A stretch of 52,221 nucleotides of DNA from Candidatus Poseidonia sp. (GTDB lineage Archaea; Thermoplasmatota; Poseidoniia; Poseidoniales; Poseidoniaceae): contig JAQXEX010000069.1 in the NCBI GenBank assembly GCA_029250625.1, forward strand, positions 1-52,221. The letters are read 5' to 3'. Numbering within the stretch: position 1 is the first letter of the stretch; each line of letters starts with the position of its first letter. A model generated the notes under the pieces. The model saw only the letters and a list, made by a program, of their open reading frames with translations, made no database searches and was not told the origin of the DNA. The position numbers and the translations under genes are program-made. Positions 26,044 to 33,979 of the stretch are shown here, in pieces.

Positions 26044-27039
26044 ATGGAGGTCACTACAGACCATGTGCTGGGATGGACCCGGGTCGGAGTTTTGTTCCTG
26101 GGAATGGCCTGGGCAGCATGGATGGACCACAAAGATCGCCGTGTTCCAAATGAACATTGGATTGTTTGGGCTAAGCCCGCCATCTTCCTGTGGGGCCTTG
26201 ACCTCATGGTTCAGGGTGCAGACTGGACCATCTACCTCACTGCTTTCGGTGTCGTCGCCTATGCTGGTGTGTCGGTCTTCGGACGGCCAACGCTTCGTGA
26301 TGCAAGAGCCGGTTCCGGAATGGACCGAGTGTTCATCGCATGGTACCTTGTTTCTGCGATTGGGTTCATTGCAGGCGCAATCAGATATCAAACGACCACT
26401 CCTCTTGAGGTGATTTTGGGCGAAGGTGATGAACTCGGAATGCTTTGGTGGAGAACCGCTTCGGTATTCTTGGTCATTCTCATCATTGACCTGGCTTGGC
26501 GACTGCGTCTTTTGCACGGTGGGGCTGATGCAAAAGCCCTGATGTGGGTTGCTTTGGTCTTCCCATCGTGGTCGACCGTGCCAACCCCTCTATCATCCGT
26601 GATGGGCGATACATTGGTGGCTCTTCCTGTCGCCGTGGCTCTGTTGATGTGGGGGGGCCTGGCTTTCTTGTTGATTCCTTTTATCATGCTCGTTTTGAAC
26701 ATCAAGAAAGGAGCCCTTCGCTCCATTGGAGACTTACGCCTCGCATGGCACGCCACAAAAATTCCAATTGATGAGGTCTTACAACGCCACGTTTGGATGT
26801 TGACGACGACCATGGTTCGGCCAGACGGCGAGGGTGAGGCCATTCACCGTTCAAGAGCACCTCGTCGAACGCCGAGCGAAGAAGAAATCCAAGAAGAAAT
26901 TGCGAGGTTGAAATCCCTCGGTGTTGACCAAGTGTGGGTGAGTTTCAAGATGCCTCTGCTGGTCTTTTTGTTCCCAGCAGTATTGCCATTGGTACTCTTG
27001 GGTGAACCCACAGCATTGGTAATGGCTTGGTTGGGCTAA
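26044..27039 (+). CDS. A24-family prepilin peptidase (archaeal preflagellin peptidase type)
   Basis: 331 residues, membrane aspartic protease that cleaves class III signal peptides of archaellins and pilins. Seen: DHKDRRVPN at 28-36 (catalytic Asp28 in the DxxxRxxPN motif), about six membrane helices, and GGADAK near 160, equal to the GxGD catalytic site with Gly to Ala at the third position. A cytosolic loop of about 70 residues (EGEAIHRSRAPRRTPSEEE) lies before two last hydrophobic segments, as in archaeal FlaK/PibD. No pilin or archaellin gene is nearby, so its clients are encoded elsewhere. It is divergent from UPF0147. Confidence 0.88.
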   Translation: MEVTTDHVLGWTRVGVLFLGMAWAAWMDHKDRRVPNEHWIVWAKPAIFLWGLDLMVQGADWTIYLTAFGVVAYAGVSVFGRPTLRDARAGSGMDRVFIAWYLVSAIGFIAGAIRYQTTTPLEVILGEGDELGMLWWRTASVFLVILIIDLAWRLRLLHGGADAKALMWVALVFPSWSTVPTPLSSVMGDTLVALPVAVALLMWGGLAFLLIPFIMLVLNIKKGALRSIGDLRLAWHATKIPIDEVLQRHVWMLTTTMVRPDGEGEAIHRSRAPRRTPSEEEIQEEIARLKSLGVDQVWVSFKMPLLVFLFPAVLPLVLLGEPTALVMAWLG

Positions 27040-27052
27040 GTTTGAGAGAACA

Positions 27053-27202
27053 TCATGCGCCTTTGCGCTCGATGTTCTTAGGACGAAGTCCCTTGTAGCT
27101 GCACTTGCGGCAGCGGGCGGCACGAACGGCGTTGCGTGCGTTGCATCGCATGCAAATCTTGCGGTGGAGCAAGCGGGCTTCTGCTTCTGGGAATCGTGCC
27201 AT
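27053..27202 (-). CDS. rpl40e: Large ribosomal subunit protein eL40
   Basis: 49 residues, a small basic zinc-ribbon protein of the archaeal/eukaryotic large subunit. Decoded from the minus strand it starts [20 protein letters not shown] and has four zinc cysteines in CMRC and CRKC spacing, then [10 protein letters not shown] and a basic end. The match to eL40 is near full length. A TATTTAA-type box centred about 25 bases before the ATG predicts a leaderless transcript. It stands alone between the prepilin peptidase (convergent) and the MBL-like gene (divergent). Confidence 0.95.
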   Translation of the reverse strand: MARFPEAEARLLHRKICMRCNARNAVRAARCRKCSYKGLRPKNIERKGA

Positions 27203-27221
27203 GGTGGGGCCACAGAATTCC

Positions 27222-27231
27222 CCTATTTAAT
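27222..27231 (-). promoter_or_regulatory. TATA box for rpl40e
   Basis: On the minus strand the sequence reads GATTAAATAGG around this position, close to the archaeal TATA consensus. It is centred about 25 bases before the ATG at 27202. No Shine-Dalgarno sequence is seen, which fits leaderless translation. Confidence 0.6.
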
Positions 27232-27325
27232 CACAACCTCAGTACCCTGGAGGCGGTTAACGGTTGACCAATGCTAACCTGAGGCATTGGGTATGTTGAA
27301 GTTCTCCTGCTTCTTCCGAAGAATC

Positions 27326-28087
27326 ATGAAGGTTGTCAGACTTCCTGCCATCCATCATGATGGGAACGCCGTCATCGTTTCGGGGCGTTTAGGCAGTCTG
27401 TTGATCGACGCAGGTACCTCGTGGTATCAGTCCCTTCAAGTTGAACGAATTCGAGGGCAACTTGGGGAAAAAAAACTTGATCGTATTGCTTTGACTACCC
27501 GGCGGTATCCTTGTTCGGGAGGCGCTAAACACATTTCTGAATCGTTCGACAACATTCCAATTCACATTCAAGAGGAAGGACAAGCCGCTCTTGAAACGGG
27601 GGATTTTTTCACAACATGGGCGAACCGTTACGATTCAGACATGCCACCGACGTCAACAATTGCAATTGAGGACAAAGAGGTATTTGCTCTTGGTGACGGC
27701 GATGTTGAAGCCATTTGGTTGCCGGGTCATGCTCCTGAGGGTATGGGATATTTGATTCCACATTTGGCTACGCTCATTGTCGGCCCGCTCTTGCCTCGGG
27801 CAGACCGTCCCACCAGGTGGGATTTGCCGGGCGGTTCACTCATTGATCTCATCAAGAGTTTTGAAACCATGAAGCGGCTTCAACCGACATCAATTGTCCC
27901 GATGCAAGGTCCAGCTATCCGAGGAAAGGAACATATTCAGGACGTCCTCACTCGGCATCTTGAATTCTTTAAGCAGGCGGTTGAGAACGAGGGCAAGCCT
28001 CCCAAGACTTGGCATAGGCCGGCGCCAACTGCACTTTGGCTAACGCCCATTTCTCCTTGGCCACTTGAGGAAAAAGAATCCGTTTAA
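27326..28087 (+). CDS. Metallo-beta-lactamase-fold protein lacking the HxHxDH metal motif
   Basis: 253 residues. The order of elements matches the MBL fold: SLLIDAGTS near 24-32, LDRIALTT then GGAKHI, a later WLPGHAPEGMGYLI (132-144) where family members have GHTPGSxGYxL, GPLLPRADRP and IVPMQGPAIRG where PxHG is usual. But the HxHxDH zinc site is replaced by TTRRYPCSGG (57-66), and the PxHG histidine is replaced by Gln, so at most His135 remains as a metal ligand. It may be a non-catalytic binder or use another chemistry. The ATG at 27326 is chosen as MKVVRLP is a typical family N-terminus; in-frame starts at 27287 (TTG) and 27293 (ATG) are alternatives. Its stop overlaps the convergent gene by four bases. 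Confidence 0.75.
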   Translation: MKVVRLPAIHHDGNAVIVSGRLGSLLIDAGTSWYQSLQVERIRGQLGEKKLDRIALTTRRYPCSGGAKHISESFDNIPIHIQEEGQAALETGDFFTTWANRYDSDMPPTSTIAIEDKEVFALGDGDVEAIWLPGHAPEGMGYLIPHLATLIVGPLLPRADRPTRWDLPGGSLIDLIKSFETMKRLQPTSIVPMQGPAIRGKEHIQDVLTRHLEFFKQAVENEGKPPKTWHRPAPTALWLTPISPWPLEEKESV

Positions 28088-28653
28088 GCAAGTTGAACGG
28101 AGCCGAGTGCGTAGGAGCGATCCAACCTCTTGTGACCTCCCCGGGAGTAATCTTTTGCCGTGTCATCCTCGCTGATGTGTGAGCCGTCCCAAGCGTGCAT
28201 GTGGTGAATCCAACCGCTTCGAACATGGACCATTCCATGTTCCAAATGGAGGCTTGAAACTGGACCGCTGATGGTGAACAGCACTTCTTGTCGTTCACTT
28301 TTACGGTCGTCAAGAGACCAGACGCTTCCATTTTGAGTTCCAGCTAGAAGGTTCAAACTCCCTTGGTCTATGAGTGATAACGCTCGGATACATCCACCTT
28401 TTAGCTCGTATTTTGAAATCATCTCCAATCGAGGGAGGGTGAAGACTAGAACTTCCCCGCGTGCATTGCCGATGATGGCTGTATCGATGGTGTCCATGGG
28501 TCCACGGACAACCAACAAGACGGTCGGTATGGCTTCAAGGCGTATTCGTTGGGGCCTTCCATTCTTTGGCTTCCATGCAAGAAGCCCGTCATCCATGGCG
28601 ACAAGCGTTCCTTCTGCGGTTGTGAGGCTGCGAACAATCATTCGGCTCTTCAT
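28084..28653 (-). CDS. Small beta-propeller-like protein of unknown function
   Basis: 189 residues with a run of beta-strand hairpins of WD40/PQQ character: GTLVAMDDGLLAWKPKNG, AIIGNARGEVLVFTLPRLE, LLAGTQNGSVWSLDDRKSE and VHVRSGWIHHMHAWDG. The spacing of about 40 residues suggests four or five blades, too few for a closed propeller, so it may dimerise. No signal peptide or membrane segment. It lies downstream of the TFB gene and a small zinc protein on the same strand, but a 7-base-stem hairpin separates it from the latter. No function can be given. A second ATG at codon 5 is the alternative start. Confidence 0.65.
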   Translation of the reverse strand: MKSRMIVRSLTTAEGTLVAMDDGLLAWKPKNGRPQRIRLEAIPTVLLVVRGPMDTIDTAIIGNARGEVLVFTLPRLEMISKYELKGGCIRALSLIDQGSLNLLAGTQNGSVWSLDDRKSERQEVLFTISGPVSSLHLEHGMVHVRSGWIHHMHAWDGSHISEDDTAKDYSRGGHKRLDRSYALGSVQLA

Positions 28654-28674
28654 AGGTATCCATTGACTACCTTC

Positions 28675-28697
28675 GGTCTACTTTCTTTTGGTAGACC
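28675..28697. repeat. Inverted repeat with 7-base arms between two minus-strand genes
   Basis: GGTCTAC and GTAGACC arms, perfect, around a 9-base loop. It lies in the 70-base gap after the small zinc protein stop (28724) and 22 bases before the propeller gene start (28653). It may be a transcription end or processing hairpin, or an operator. On the minus strand no T-run follows, so a simple poly-T terminator is not supported. Confidence 0.4.
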
Positions 28698-28723
28698 CCT
28701 ACGGAGTAAAGTGAAACTGAACG

Positions 28724-29002
28724 TCAGTACATGTCGTCAGACTTGTTGTCTTTCTTCCACTTTCGGTAGCATGATTTGCAGACACGAACTCGGCCTTTTC
28801 TTGCTTCATAGCCGCTTGAGCCCCACGTGTCAATGGCGTTATCGATGGAGAGTGAGCGTCCACCCATGTTCTTGTCAGCAAACTTTGCGCAATCTTTGAT
28901 CCCACAGGAAATCTCTCCTTCCTTTGAAGAAGATTTTTTGGTAGATTCCGATTCTTCGTCTGAGTCAGAGCGGTGCTTTCGTGCTTTGGCCTTGAATCCC
29001 AT
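28724..29002 (-). CDS. Small basic protein with four paired cysteines (putative zinc binder)
   Basis: 92 residues. The first 30 are Lys/Ser/Glu-rich and probably disordered; then come CGIKDC (33-38 region) and CKSCYRKWKK near the C-terminus, two cysteine pairs that could hold one zinc ion about 40 residues apart. The basic ends suggest binding to nucleic acid. It starts 39 bases after the TFB stop on the same strand, so it is likely co-transcribed with TFB and may act in transcription. I do not recognise the family. Confidence 0.65.
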   Translation of the reverse strand: MGFKAKARKHRSDSDEESESTKKSSSKEGEISCGIKDCAKFADKNMGGRSLSIDNAIDTWGSSGYEARKGRVRVCKSCYRKWKKDNKSDDMY

Positions 29003-29041
29003 GTCTTACGCCTTTCGCAGGTGCTTCATCAAGGTTCGCCT

Positions 29042-30055
29042 TCATTCCAGCGCTTCACGGGCTTTGATTTTCTCGATCAGCCCGTCGATGAGCCTTAGAA
29101 GTCCTCGTAGGGTTACTTCAGACACGTTGGCGACCGTACAGACTTCGGACTGGGTCCTTGGGCTGCCGATTTGATTTGATGTCTTGTAGATGAGGGCAGC
29201 AGCTACGCCCATTGGTTTCTTTCCTTGCCATACTTCCTCGTGAGGCTGAATCATGGACCACAGTTCCTCGAGGGGTGCCCGGATGTTGGGTGATAATGAG
29301 AGGTCTGAAATGAATTTGTCAAAGTATTCGTTTGGCCCTGTAATTTTGTGCAGATTGAGGCGACGAGACACTTGGCGAATCAGCCGGGAAAGGTCTTTTT
29401 CTGTGATGTCAAAGGCCTTTGAAATGTCCGGAATTTGTCTTGGCAATTCTTCCTGGCGGGCTACAAGGTAGGTACACGCTGCTGTCACTCCTGCTATTGA
29501 GCGTCCGGTAACGAATCCAGCCGTGGACAACATGCGATACAGCCGTGCGGCTTCTTCTTGCAAGGGCTGGGGCAGTCCTGAACGGTCTCGAATGAACTGA
29601 TTGGCTTTGACGAGGTTTCGCTCCCGACTCTTTCGGGTTTTGGAGCGTTCATCGATTACACGGCGGCGTCGCCATTCCCGGCGTGCCTGGGAACTCATCC
29701 CGTGCCGTGACGCTGAACCAGTGTTGAGGTCCCGGACATCAATGGTGGTGTTCAGTCCTTTGTCAGCAAGCGTGTAGGTCATCGGACGCCCAACTCGAGA
29801 GCGGTCTTCTCCTTGGTCACGGTTGGTCCACTCTGCACCTGGGTCCGGTACGTTCTCTTCAACGACAAGTCCGCATGAGCCGCAGGTGATCTCGCCACGG
29901 GAGACATCCATGTCCCACTTGACATCTCCACACTCTTCGCAAGGCCTTGTGTGCCCTTCAACTACCCGTCTCGATGGCCGTTGGGAGCCAAATCCTTCAC
30001 GGGCGGTGTTTGATGGTGTTCGGGGAGCGCTTTTGCTTTCTCTTTGTTGTTTCAT
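29042..30055 (-). CDS. tfb: Transcription initiation factor B (TFB)
   Basis: 337 residues. TFB bridges TATA-bound TBP and RNA polymerase. Seen: an N-terminal zinc ribbon with Cys39, Cys42, Cys58 and Cys61 (CEEC and CGSC), GAEWTNRDQ of the B-reader region, then two cyclin repeats: AARLYRMLSTAGFVTGRSI with AGVTAACTYLVAR, and SLSPNIRAPLEELWSMI with MGVAAALIYKTS. The last helices resemble the DNA-recognition part (TQSEVCTVANVSEVTLRG). About 35 extra basic residues precede the ribbon. The ATG at 30055 is chosen because AAGGAG lies eight bases upstream and a strong TATA box lies about 40 bases upstream; a longer open frame passes through that promoter and is rejected. Confidence 0.96.
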   Translation of the reverse strand: MKQQRESKSAPRTPSNTAREGFGSQRPSRRVVEGHTRPCEECGDVKWDMDVSRGEITCGSCGLVVEENVPDPGAEWTNRDQGEDRSRVGRPMTYTLADKGLNTTIDVRDLNTGSASRHGMSSQARREWRRRRVIDERSKTRKSRERNLVKANQFIRDRSGLPQPLQEEAARLYRMLSTAGFVTGRSIAGVTAACTYLVARQEELPRQIPDISKAFDITEKDLSRLIRQVSRRLNLHKITGPNEYFDKFISDLSLSPNIRAPLEELWSMIQPHEEVWQGKKPMGVAAALIYKTSNQIGSPRTQSEVCTVANVSEVTLRGLLRLIDGLIEKIKAREALE

Positions 30056-30088
30056 CTTCTCAACTCCTTGTTTAGTAGTGGAGTGCCG

Positions 30089-30099
30089 TATTATATAAA
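30089..30099 (-). promoter_or_regulatory. TATA box for TFB gene
   Basis: Minus strand TTTATATAATA, near-consensus archaeal TATA. Transcription should start about 25 bases downstream, near 30069, leaving a leader of about 14 bases whose 5' end is the AAGGAG at 30064-30069. Confidence 0.65.
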
Positions 30100-30189
30100 C
30101 TGATGGTTGCTGTGCTGATACTTGGTACCGAGCACGGTGCGTTTCCTTGCAGTTTTTATATCGGTCTCCTGTTAACCTACTTATTGCGT

Positions 30190-30200
30190 GAACATATAAA
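30190..30200 (+). promoter_or_regulatory. TATA-like box for purA
   Basis: GAACATATAAA on the plus strand, followed by GCG. The predicted start near 30223 gives a leader of about 90 bases to the purA ATG. A second candidate, TTTTTATATC at 30153-30162, lies further up in the 260-base divergent gap between TFB and purA. Confidence 0.45.
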
Positions 30201-30314
30201 GCGTCGTTCAAAATCACAACCACTGAACGAGCCGGGTACAGAACAAATCTTCCTTCGCCAGCGTCCACAGGGTTCAAAGACGGCCTTCGCCGGCATCGTC
30301 ATGAGGACAAGAAC

Positions 30315-31616
30315 ATGCCTGCTACGGTCATTCTCGGTGCCCAATGGGGCGATGAAGGAAAAGGAAAATTGGTTGATCGACTTGCAGAGCAAGCCACATG
30401 GGTCGCTCGTTTTCAAGGTGGAAACAATGCAGGGCATACGGTTGTCCTCGGTGAACAAATTCTAAAATTCCATCTCCTTCCGTCAGGAATCACGAGAAAA
30501 GAGTGCCATCTCGTACTGGGTGACGGGATGGTCGTTGACCCCTGGGTTCTTGACAGTGAACTCAACGGGTGGTCGGATACGACAGGGGAAGATCCTCGTG
30601 GTGAACGTCTGTTCGTCAGTGAGCGCGCTCACATTATTCTCCCATACCATCGGTATATGGACAGCTTGGATACGAAAATTGGGACGACCGGTCGTGGAAT
30701 CGGACCAACATACGCTGACAAAATCAACCGAGTTGGATTGCGATTTGGAGATGTTGCCGAAGTTTTGAATGACGGGGAGTGGGCCAAAGCAACCGTCCAA
30801 CGGATGAATGCTTCTCTTGATGCCGCAGGTTCTCAGGAACGTGTCTCTGTTGAGGGATTGATGAGTGATATTGAATGGATTCACAAGGCTTACCATACAT
30901 CGATCGGTAATACCGGTTTGATGTTGGACAATGCTCTCAAACTCGGAGAACACGTCATTCTTGAAGGAGCGCAAGGCTGTCTTCTTGACATTGACCAAGG
31001 AACGTATCCTTTCGTCACCTCCTCGGTAACTTCCCGTGGAAATGCATCACATGGTGCGGGAATTCATCCTGGGCACGTAAAAGACGTCATCGGAATCACC
31101 AAGGCCTACATCACTCGTGTTGGGCACGGCTCAATGCCGACTGAACTTGAGGACGAAGTTGGAAACCATCTTGGGACCGTCGGCCATGAATTTGGGACCA
31201 CTACCGGTCGTAAGCGACGATGCGGATGGTTTGATGCAGTCGTCATGCGTCATGCTCAACGAATCAACGGTTTTACGGGACTTGCTCTCACGAAACTTGA
31301 CGTCCTTGGCGGACTTGAGGAATTGAAAATTTGTGTTGCTTACGAACTTGATGGAAAGGAAATTACCGAACTCCCCTCAACCGCTTCTGCTCTCGCACGA
31401 TGCACGCCGATCTACATCTCTATGCCCGGCTTCCCAGAAATGTCGCTCTCGGAGTGGCTCGCTATGGCCGTTCATGCGAATGAAGCCGGCAAAGGTATCT
31501 CGGTTTTGCCTGCTGCTGCTCAGCAATACATCGCAAAACTCGAAGCCATTGTTGGCGTACCCTGCACCAGTGTTGGCGTAGGTCCTGACCGTGATGCAAC
31601 GATTGACTGCGTCTGA
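30315..31616 (+). CDS. purA: Adenylosuccinate synthetase
   Basis: 433 residues, full length. Joins IMP and aspartate with GTP hydrolysis to give adenylosuccinate, the first step from IMP to AMP. Seen: GAQWGDEGKGK (8-18, catalytic Asp13), GGNNAGHTV (35-43, catalytic His41), GTTGRGIGPTYADK near 118-131, and an SSVTSRGNASHGAG stretch that stands at the family's QGT..DFGT..V.S region. The ATG at 30315 gives the standard N-terminus and has GAGGACAAG upstream. The gene is divergent from TFB and is followed 59 bases later by tRNA-Ala on the same strand. Confidence 0.97.
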   Translation: MPATVILGAQWGDEGKGKLVDRLAEQATWVARFQGGNNAGHTVVLGEQILKFHLLPSGITRKECHLVLGDGMVVDPWVLDSELNGWSDTTGEDPRGERLFVSERAHIILPYHRYMDSLDTKIGTTGRGIGPTYADKINRVGLRFGDVAEVLNDGEWAKATVQRMNASLDAAGSQERVSVEGLMSDIEWIHKAYHTSIGNTGLMLDNALKLGEHVILEGAQGCLLDIDQGTYPFVTSSVTSRGNASHGAGIHPGHVKDVIGITKAYITRVGHGSMPTELEDEVGNHLGTVGHEFGTTTGRKRRCGWFDAVVMRHAQRINGFTGLALTKLDVLGGLEELKICVAYELDGKEITELPSTASALARCTPIYISMPGFPEMSLSEWLAMAVHANEAGKGISVLPAAAQQYIAKLEAIVGVPCTSVGVGPDRDATIDCV

Positions 31617-31675
31617 TTCCTCTGCTGTTGAGAGGTGAAGGCTCAAAAGGGAGAGGCTCACCGCCACAACTACGA

Positions 31676-31748
31676 GGGCGCTTAGCTCAGTTGGAAGAGC
31701 GTCTGGTTTGCAACCAGAAGGCCGGGGGTTCAAATCCCCCAGCGTCCA
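31676..31748 (+). tRNA. tRNA-Ala (anticodon UGC)
   Basis: 73 bases without encoded CCA. Acceptor arms GGGCGCT and AGCGTCC pair with one G-U; the discriminator base is A. D-arm GCTCAGTTGGAAGAGC, anticodon stem TCTGG/CCAGA with loop TTTGCAA giving anticodon TGC, and T-arm GGGGG-TTCAAAT-CCCCC are all canonical. No intron. A TATA box at the usual distance is not clear, so it may be processed from the purA transcript. Confidence 0.97.
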
Positions 31749-31759
31749 CTCCCCCGTGT

Positions 31760-31781
31760 TAGACGCTCAGTATAGCGTTTA
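31760..31781 (+). repeat. Hairpin 12 bases after tRNA-Ala
   Basis: TAGACGCT and AGCGTTTA can form an 8-pair stem (one G-U) with a CAGTAT loop. It could help end or process the tRNA transcript. No T-run follows. The remainder of 31749-32045 (297 bases) holds only the gene fragment at 31883-31948 and a T-rich TATA candidate near 32000-32010 for the next gene. Confidence 0.3.
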
Positions 31782-31882
31782 GAAATACCACATAATGTCG
31801 TGTGTTTGCAGAATTTTGGTTCGTGCATGTCGTCATACATCAGGCATAATCTAGATGAGGGCGCAAAGGTTCTGGGAAAGCA

Positions 31883-31948
31883 ATGGACATCGAAACTGCA
31901 GCGAACATCGGTCTACTCGCCAAAACGGCCACTTGTCGCTTGATTTGA
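31883..31948 (+). pseudogene. 21-codon remnant matching the N-terminus of the 33434 gene
   Basis: Reads MDIETAANIGLLAKTAT and stops at codon 22. The first ten residues match MNLETAANLG of the intact gene 1.5 kb downstream, with conservative changes, and the DNA match (GAAACTGC-GC-AAC) includes several silent differences. The simplest view is an old, truncated copy left by duplication or deletion. A functional microprotein cannot be excluded, but no Shine-Dalgarno site is evident. Confidence 0.5.
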
Positions 31949-32045
31949 TCGATAAGCAGGTTGGCGCAAAACAGTCGGGTTAAATCCTCTCAATCCCTGT
32001 TTTTTATTGGGATAACTATTAGACGCATCACGATGAGTATAACCT

Positions 32046-33392
32046 ATGTCAGTGAACATGCAAGACAGCCGAGCGGCTCGTTTCACGACCGTATGTGCTC
32101 TCTATTTCGCTCAAGGAGTCCCTTGGTTCTTCATTGCGACTGCTCTGGTCACCTTCTTGGTCGACAACGGTTCAATGGACGACGACCAGAAATTAGCGCT
32201 CATCGCCATGGGTATGATACCGTGGATTATCGGGAAACTTGTACTCGGGCCTGTCATTGATCGTTATCAATTCAAATCAATGGGTCGGCGTCGACCTTGG
32301 GTGTTGATTTCTCAAATTGGCATGATGCTCACCATGGCTGCGTTTCTTCTTGTTGATGACCCTGCTGAAGATTTGAAGACCTTAGGTCTCTTTTTCTTGA
32401 TTCACAATATCTTTGCTGCCCTTCAGGATGTGAGTTCAGATGCACTGGCGGTTGACACGCTGAAGGATGAAGAATTGTCTCTTGCGAATGGTCTCATGTT
32501 CGTAGCAAAGGGGCTCGGGGCAATGTTTGCGGTTCTGGGACTGAGCCGTGTACTCAATGACTCTGGATTTCAAAGTGCGCTTCTTGTGCAAATCCCAATT
32601 CTCTTTGCAGTGATGCTCGTTCCTTTGTTCATCATTGAACGGCCAGGGGACAAACGCTTCCCTTGGAGTCAATCGCCTGCCGAATCGCGTGAGAATGACG
32701 CTACTGATGCGATGACCTTTGGTGAAATTTTGAACGGCTTCCGTACGGCAGTTGCTGACAAACCCGCACGTTTGGCTCTGCTTCTGTGCACGGTCATGTG
32801 GATCGGTGGCGGCATGGGTACCGGCATGGGAATCATTGATCACCAGTGGGAATTCCTCTTCGTTGAAAATTTAGATTGGGATTCTCAAAAGTACCTCGAC
32901 ACAAAGGGAGCGCCTGTGTTCTTGATGACCATGCTTGGTTTCCTCGTTGGAGGTCTGCTTGGCTCTAAATTCGGTACGCACCGAACGTTAACTTATGCTG
33001 TGGGCATTGGAACGGTGATGACCGTTCTATGGTCTGTTTCTCGCTCAATGTGGAATGACACATCGTTCATGCTCCCAGCCTGGCTCCTTTGGACCTTGGT
33101 TTGGGCCATTGTGGGGGCGAACCTCTTGGCCTTCTTGATGTCCATTACGACGAAAGATATCGGCGGAACTCAGTTTTCAATATACATGACACTCATCAAT
33201 GTCGGCGCCTTTGCAGGCAACGCACTTTCCCCGCAACTTCTTGACTTTGTCGGCGGAAGTTTCCCCAACCTCTTCCTCACCGGGGCAGTCTTCCAGGCAA
33301 TTGTCCTGATTGTTCTGTTGCAATTTGATGCTGATGAACTCAAGGCTCACGGAGAGATGAACACTGTCCTTGATGCAACCGATGGTGCATAA
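32046..33392 (+). CDS. MFS transporter, AmpG-like
   Basis: 448 residues with about 12 membrane helices. Helix 1 contains YFAQGVPWFFIATALVTFL and is followed by KLVLGPVIDRYQFKSMGRRRPW, the typical start of AmpG and acetyl-CoA-transporter-like carriers, as is QDVSSDALAVDTL in helix 4. AmpG imports muropeptides in bacteria, but archaea lack murein, so another solute (sugar or peptide derivative) is likely. The ATG at 32046 is used; one at 32058 is also possible. A T-rich element TTTTTTATTGG at 32000-32010 may be its promoter. A small membrane-associated protein follows 41 bases downstream. Confidence 0.88.
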   Translation: MSVNMQDSRAARFTTVCALYFAQGVPWFFIATALVTFLVDNGSMDDDQKLALIAMGMIPWIIGKLVLGPVIDRYQFKSMGRRRPWVLISQIGMMLTMAAFLLVDDPAEDLKTLGLFFLIHNIFAALQDVSSDALAVDTLKDEELSLANGLMFVAKGLGAMFAVLGLSRVLNDSGFQSALLVQIPILFAVMLVPLFIIERPGDKRFPWSQSPAESRENDATDAMTFGEILNGFRTAVADKPARLALLLCTVMWIGGGMGTGMGIIDHQWEFLFVENLDWDSQKYLDTKGAPVFLMTMLGFLVGGLLGSKFGTHRTLTYAVGIGTVMTVLWSVSRSMWNDTSFMLPAWLLWTLVWAIVGANLLAFLMSITTKDIGGTQFSIYMTLINVGAFAGNALSPQLLDFVGGSFPNLFLTGAVFQAIVLIVLLQFDADELKAHGEMNTVLDATDGA

Positions 33393-33433
33393 GCAGAGCG
33401 TTGATTCTTAGACGATGGAGTTATGGTGAGATC

Positions 33434-33979
33434 ATGAATCTTGAAACTGCGGCAAACCTTGGTGAGGCCTTGAGCGGTCTCGCCATCATGTTCACGCTTC
33501 TTTTTGGTCTCCGTCAAGTGATGGAAGTCAATCGAAATCGCCGTTTTGAAATTTCCCAGACCATCGCAACATCATTAGAAAATCCTCTGGTTCAACGAGG
33601 TTTTGCAACCTTTGGTAGTGTCATCACAAAAGATTCAACTCTTGAAGAGTTAATGGGGCTTACCAGGGAACAAAAAGATGCAACCAATGCGGTTATCGTA
33701 CTGATGTCAAACCATGCCTTGATGACGTTCCACCGGAACCTTTCCTTTGATATCGTCTATTCCTTCTACAAAGGATACCTCTCACTCATCGGGCCAAGCA
33801 TGCGACGCATGATGCAGATGATTGAATTTGGATACGCTATGCATGCAGGCAGTAGCGTGACTGAGGAAGATGGTATGGGTACGTTCCATTGGGTTTTGTG
33901 GTTGCTTGACAAACTAGAAGCTCACGAGGATGCTGTACAGATTAAACCTCACCTCAATCAAACCGATTGGATGCCTTAA
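33434..33979 (+). CDS. Small membrane-associated protein of unknown function
   Basis: 181 residues. One hydrophobic helix near 10-28 (EALSGLAIMFTLLFGLRQV) is followed by a helical soluble domain (EVNRNRRFEISQTIATSLEN, then ALMTFHRNLSFDIVYSFYKG). This plan, an E-T-A-A-N-like start, one helix and a helical domain with many aromatic residues, is seen in many uncharacterised marine bacterial and archaeal proteins, but I cannot name a function. The ATG at 33434 is preferred to the open frame upstream because GGTGAG precedes it and the fragment at 31883 starts at the same residue. Probably co-transcribed with the AmpG-like gene. Bases 33980-34142 after it hold no gene. Confidence 0.75.
   Translation: MNLETAANLGEALSGLAIMFTLLFGLRQVMEVNRNRRFEISQTIATSLENPLVQRGFATFGSVITKDSTLEELMGLTREQKDATNAVIVLMSNHALMTFHRNLSFDIVYSFYKGYLSLIGPSMRRMMQMIEFGYAMHAGSSVTEEDGMGTFHWVLWLLDKLEAHEDAVQIKPHLNQTDWMP

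Noticed and set aside
26026-26517. N-terminal extension of the UPF0147 frame to 270 residues
   Set aside because: It lies fully antisense to the prepilin peptidase, and UPF0147 proteins are about 90-100 residues.
30056-30277. Longer TFB reading frame upstream of the ATG at 30055
   Set aside because: It would cross the strong TATA box and Shine-Dalgarno site that belong to the gene.
30301-30465. An alternative frame starting with ATG at 30301 upstream of purA
   Set aside because: It is out of frame with purA and carries no recognisable protein; the ATG at 30315 gives the exact family N-terminus.
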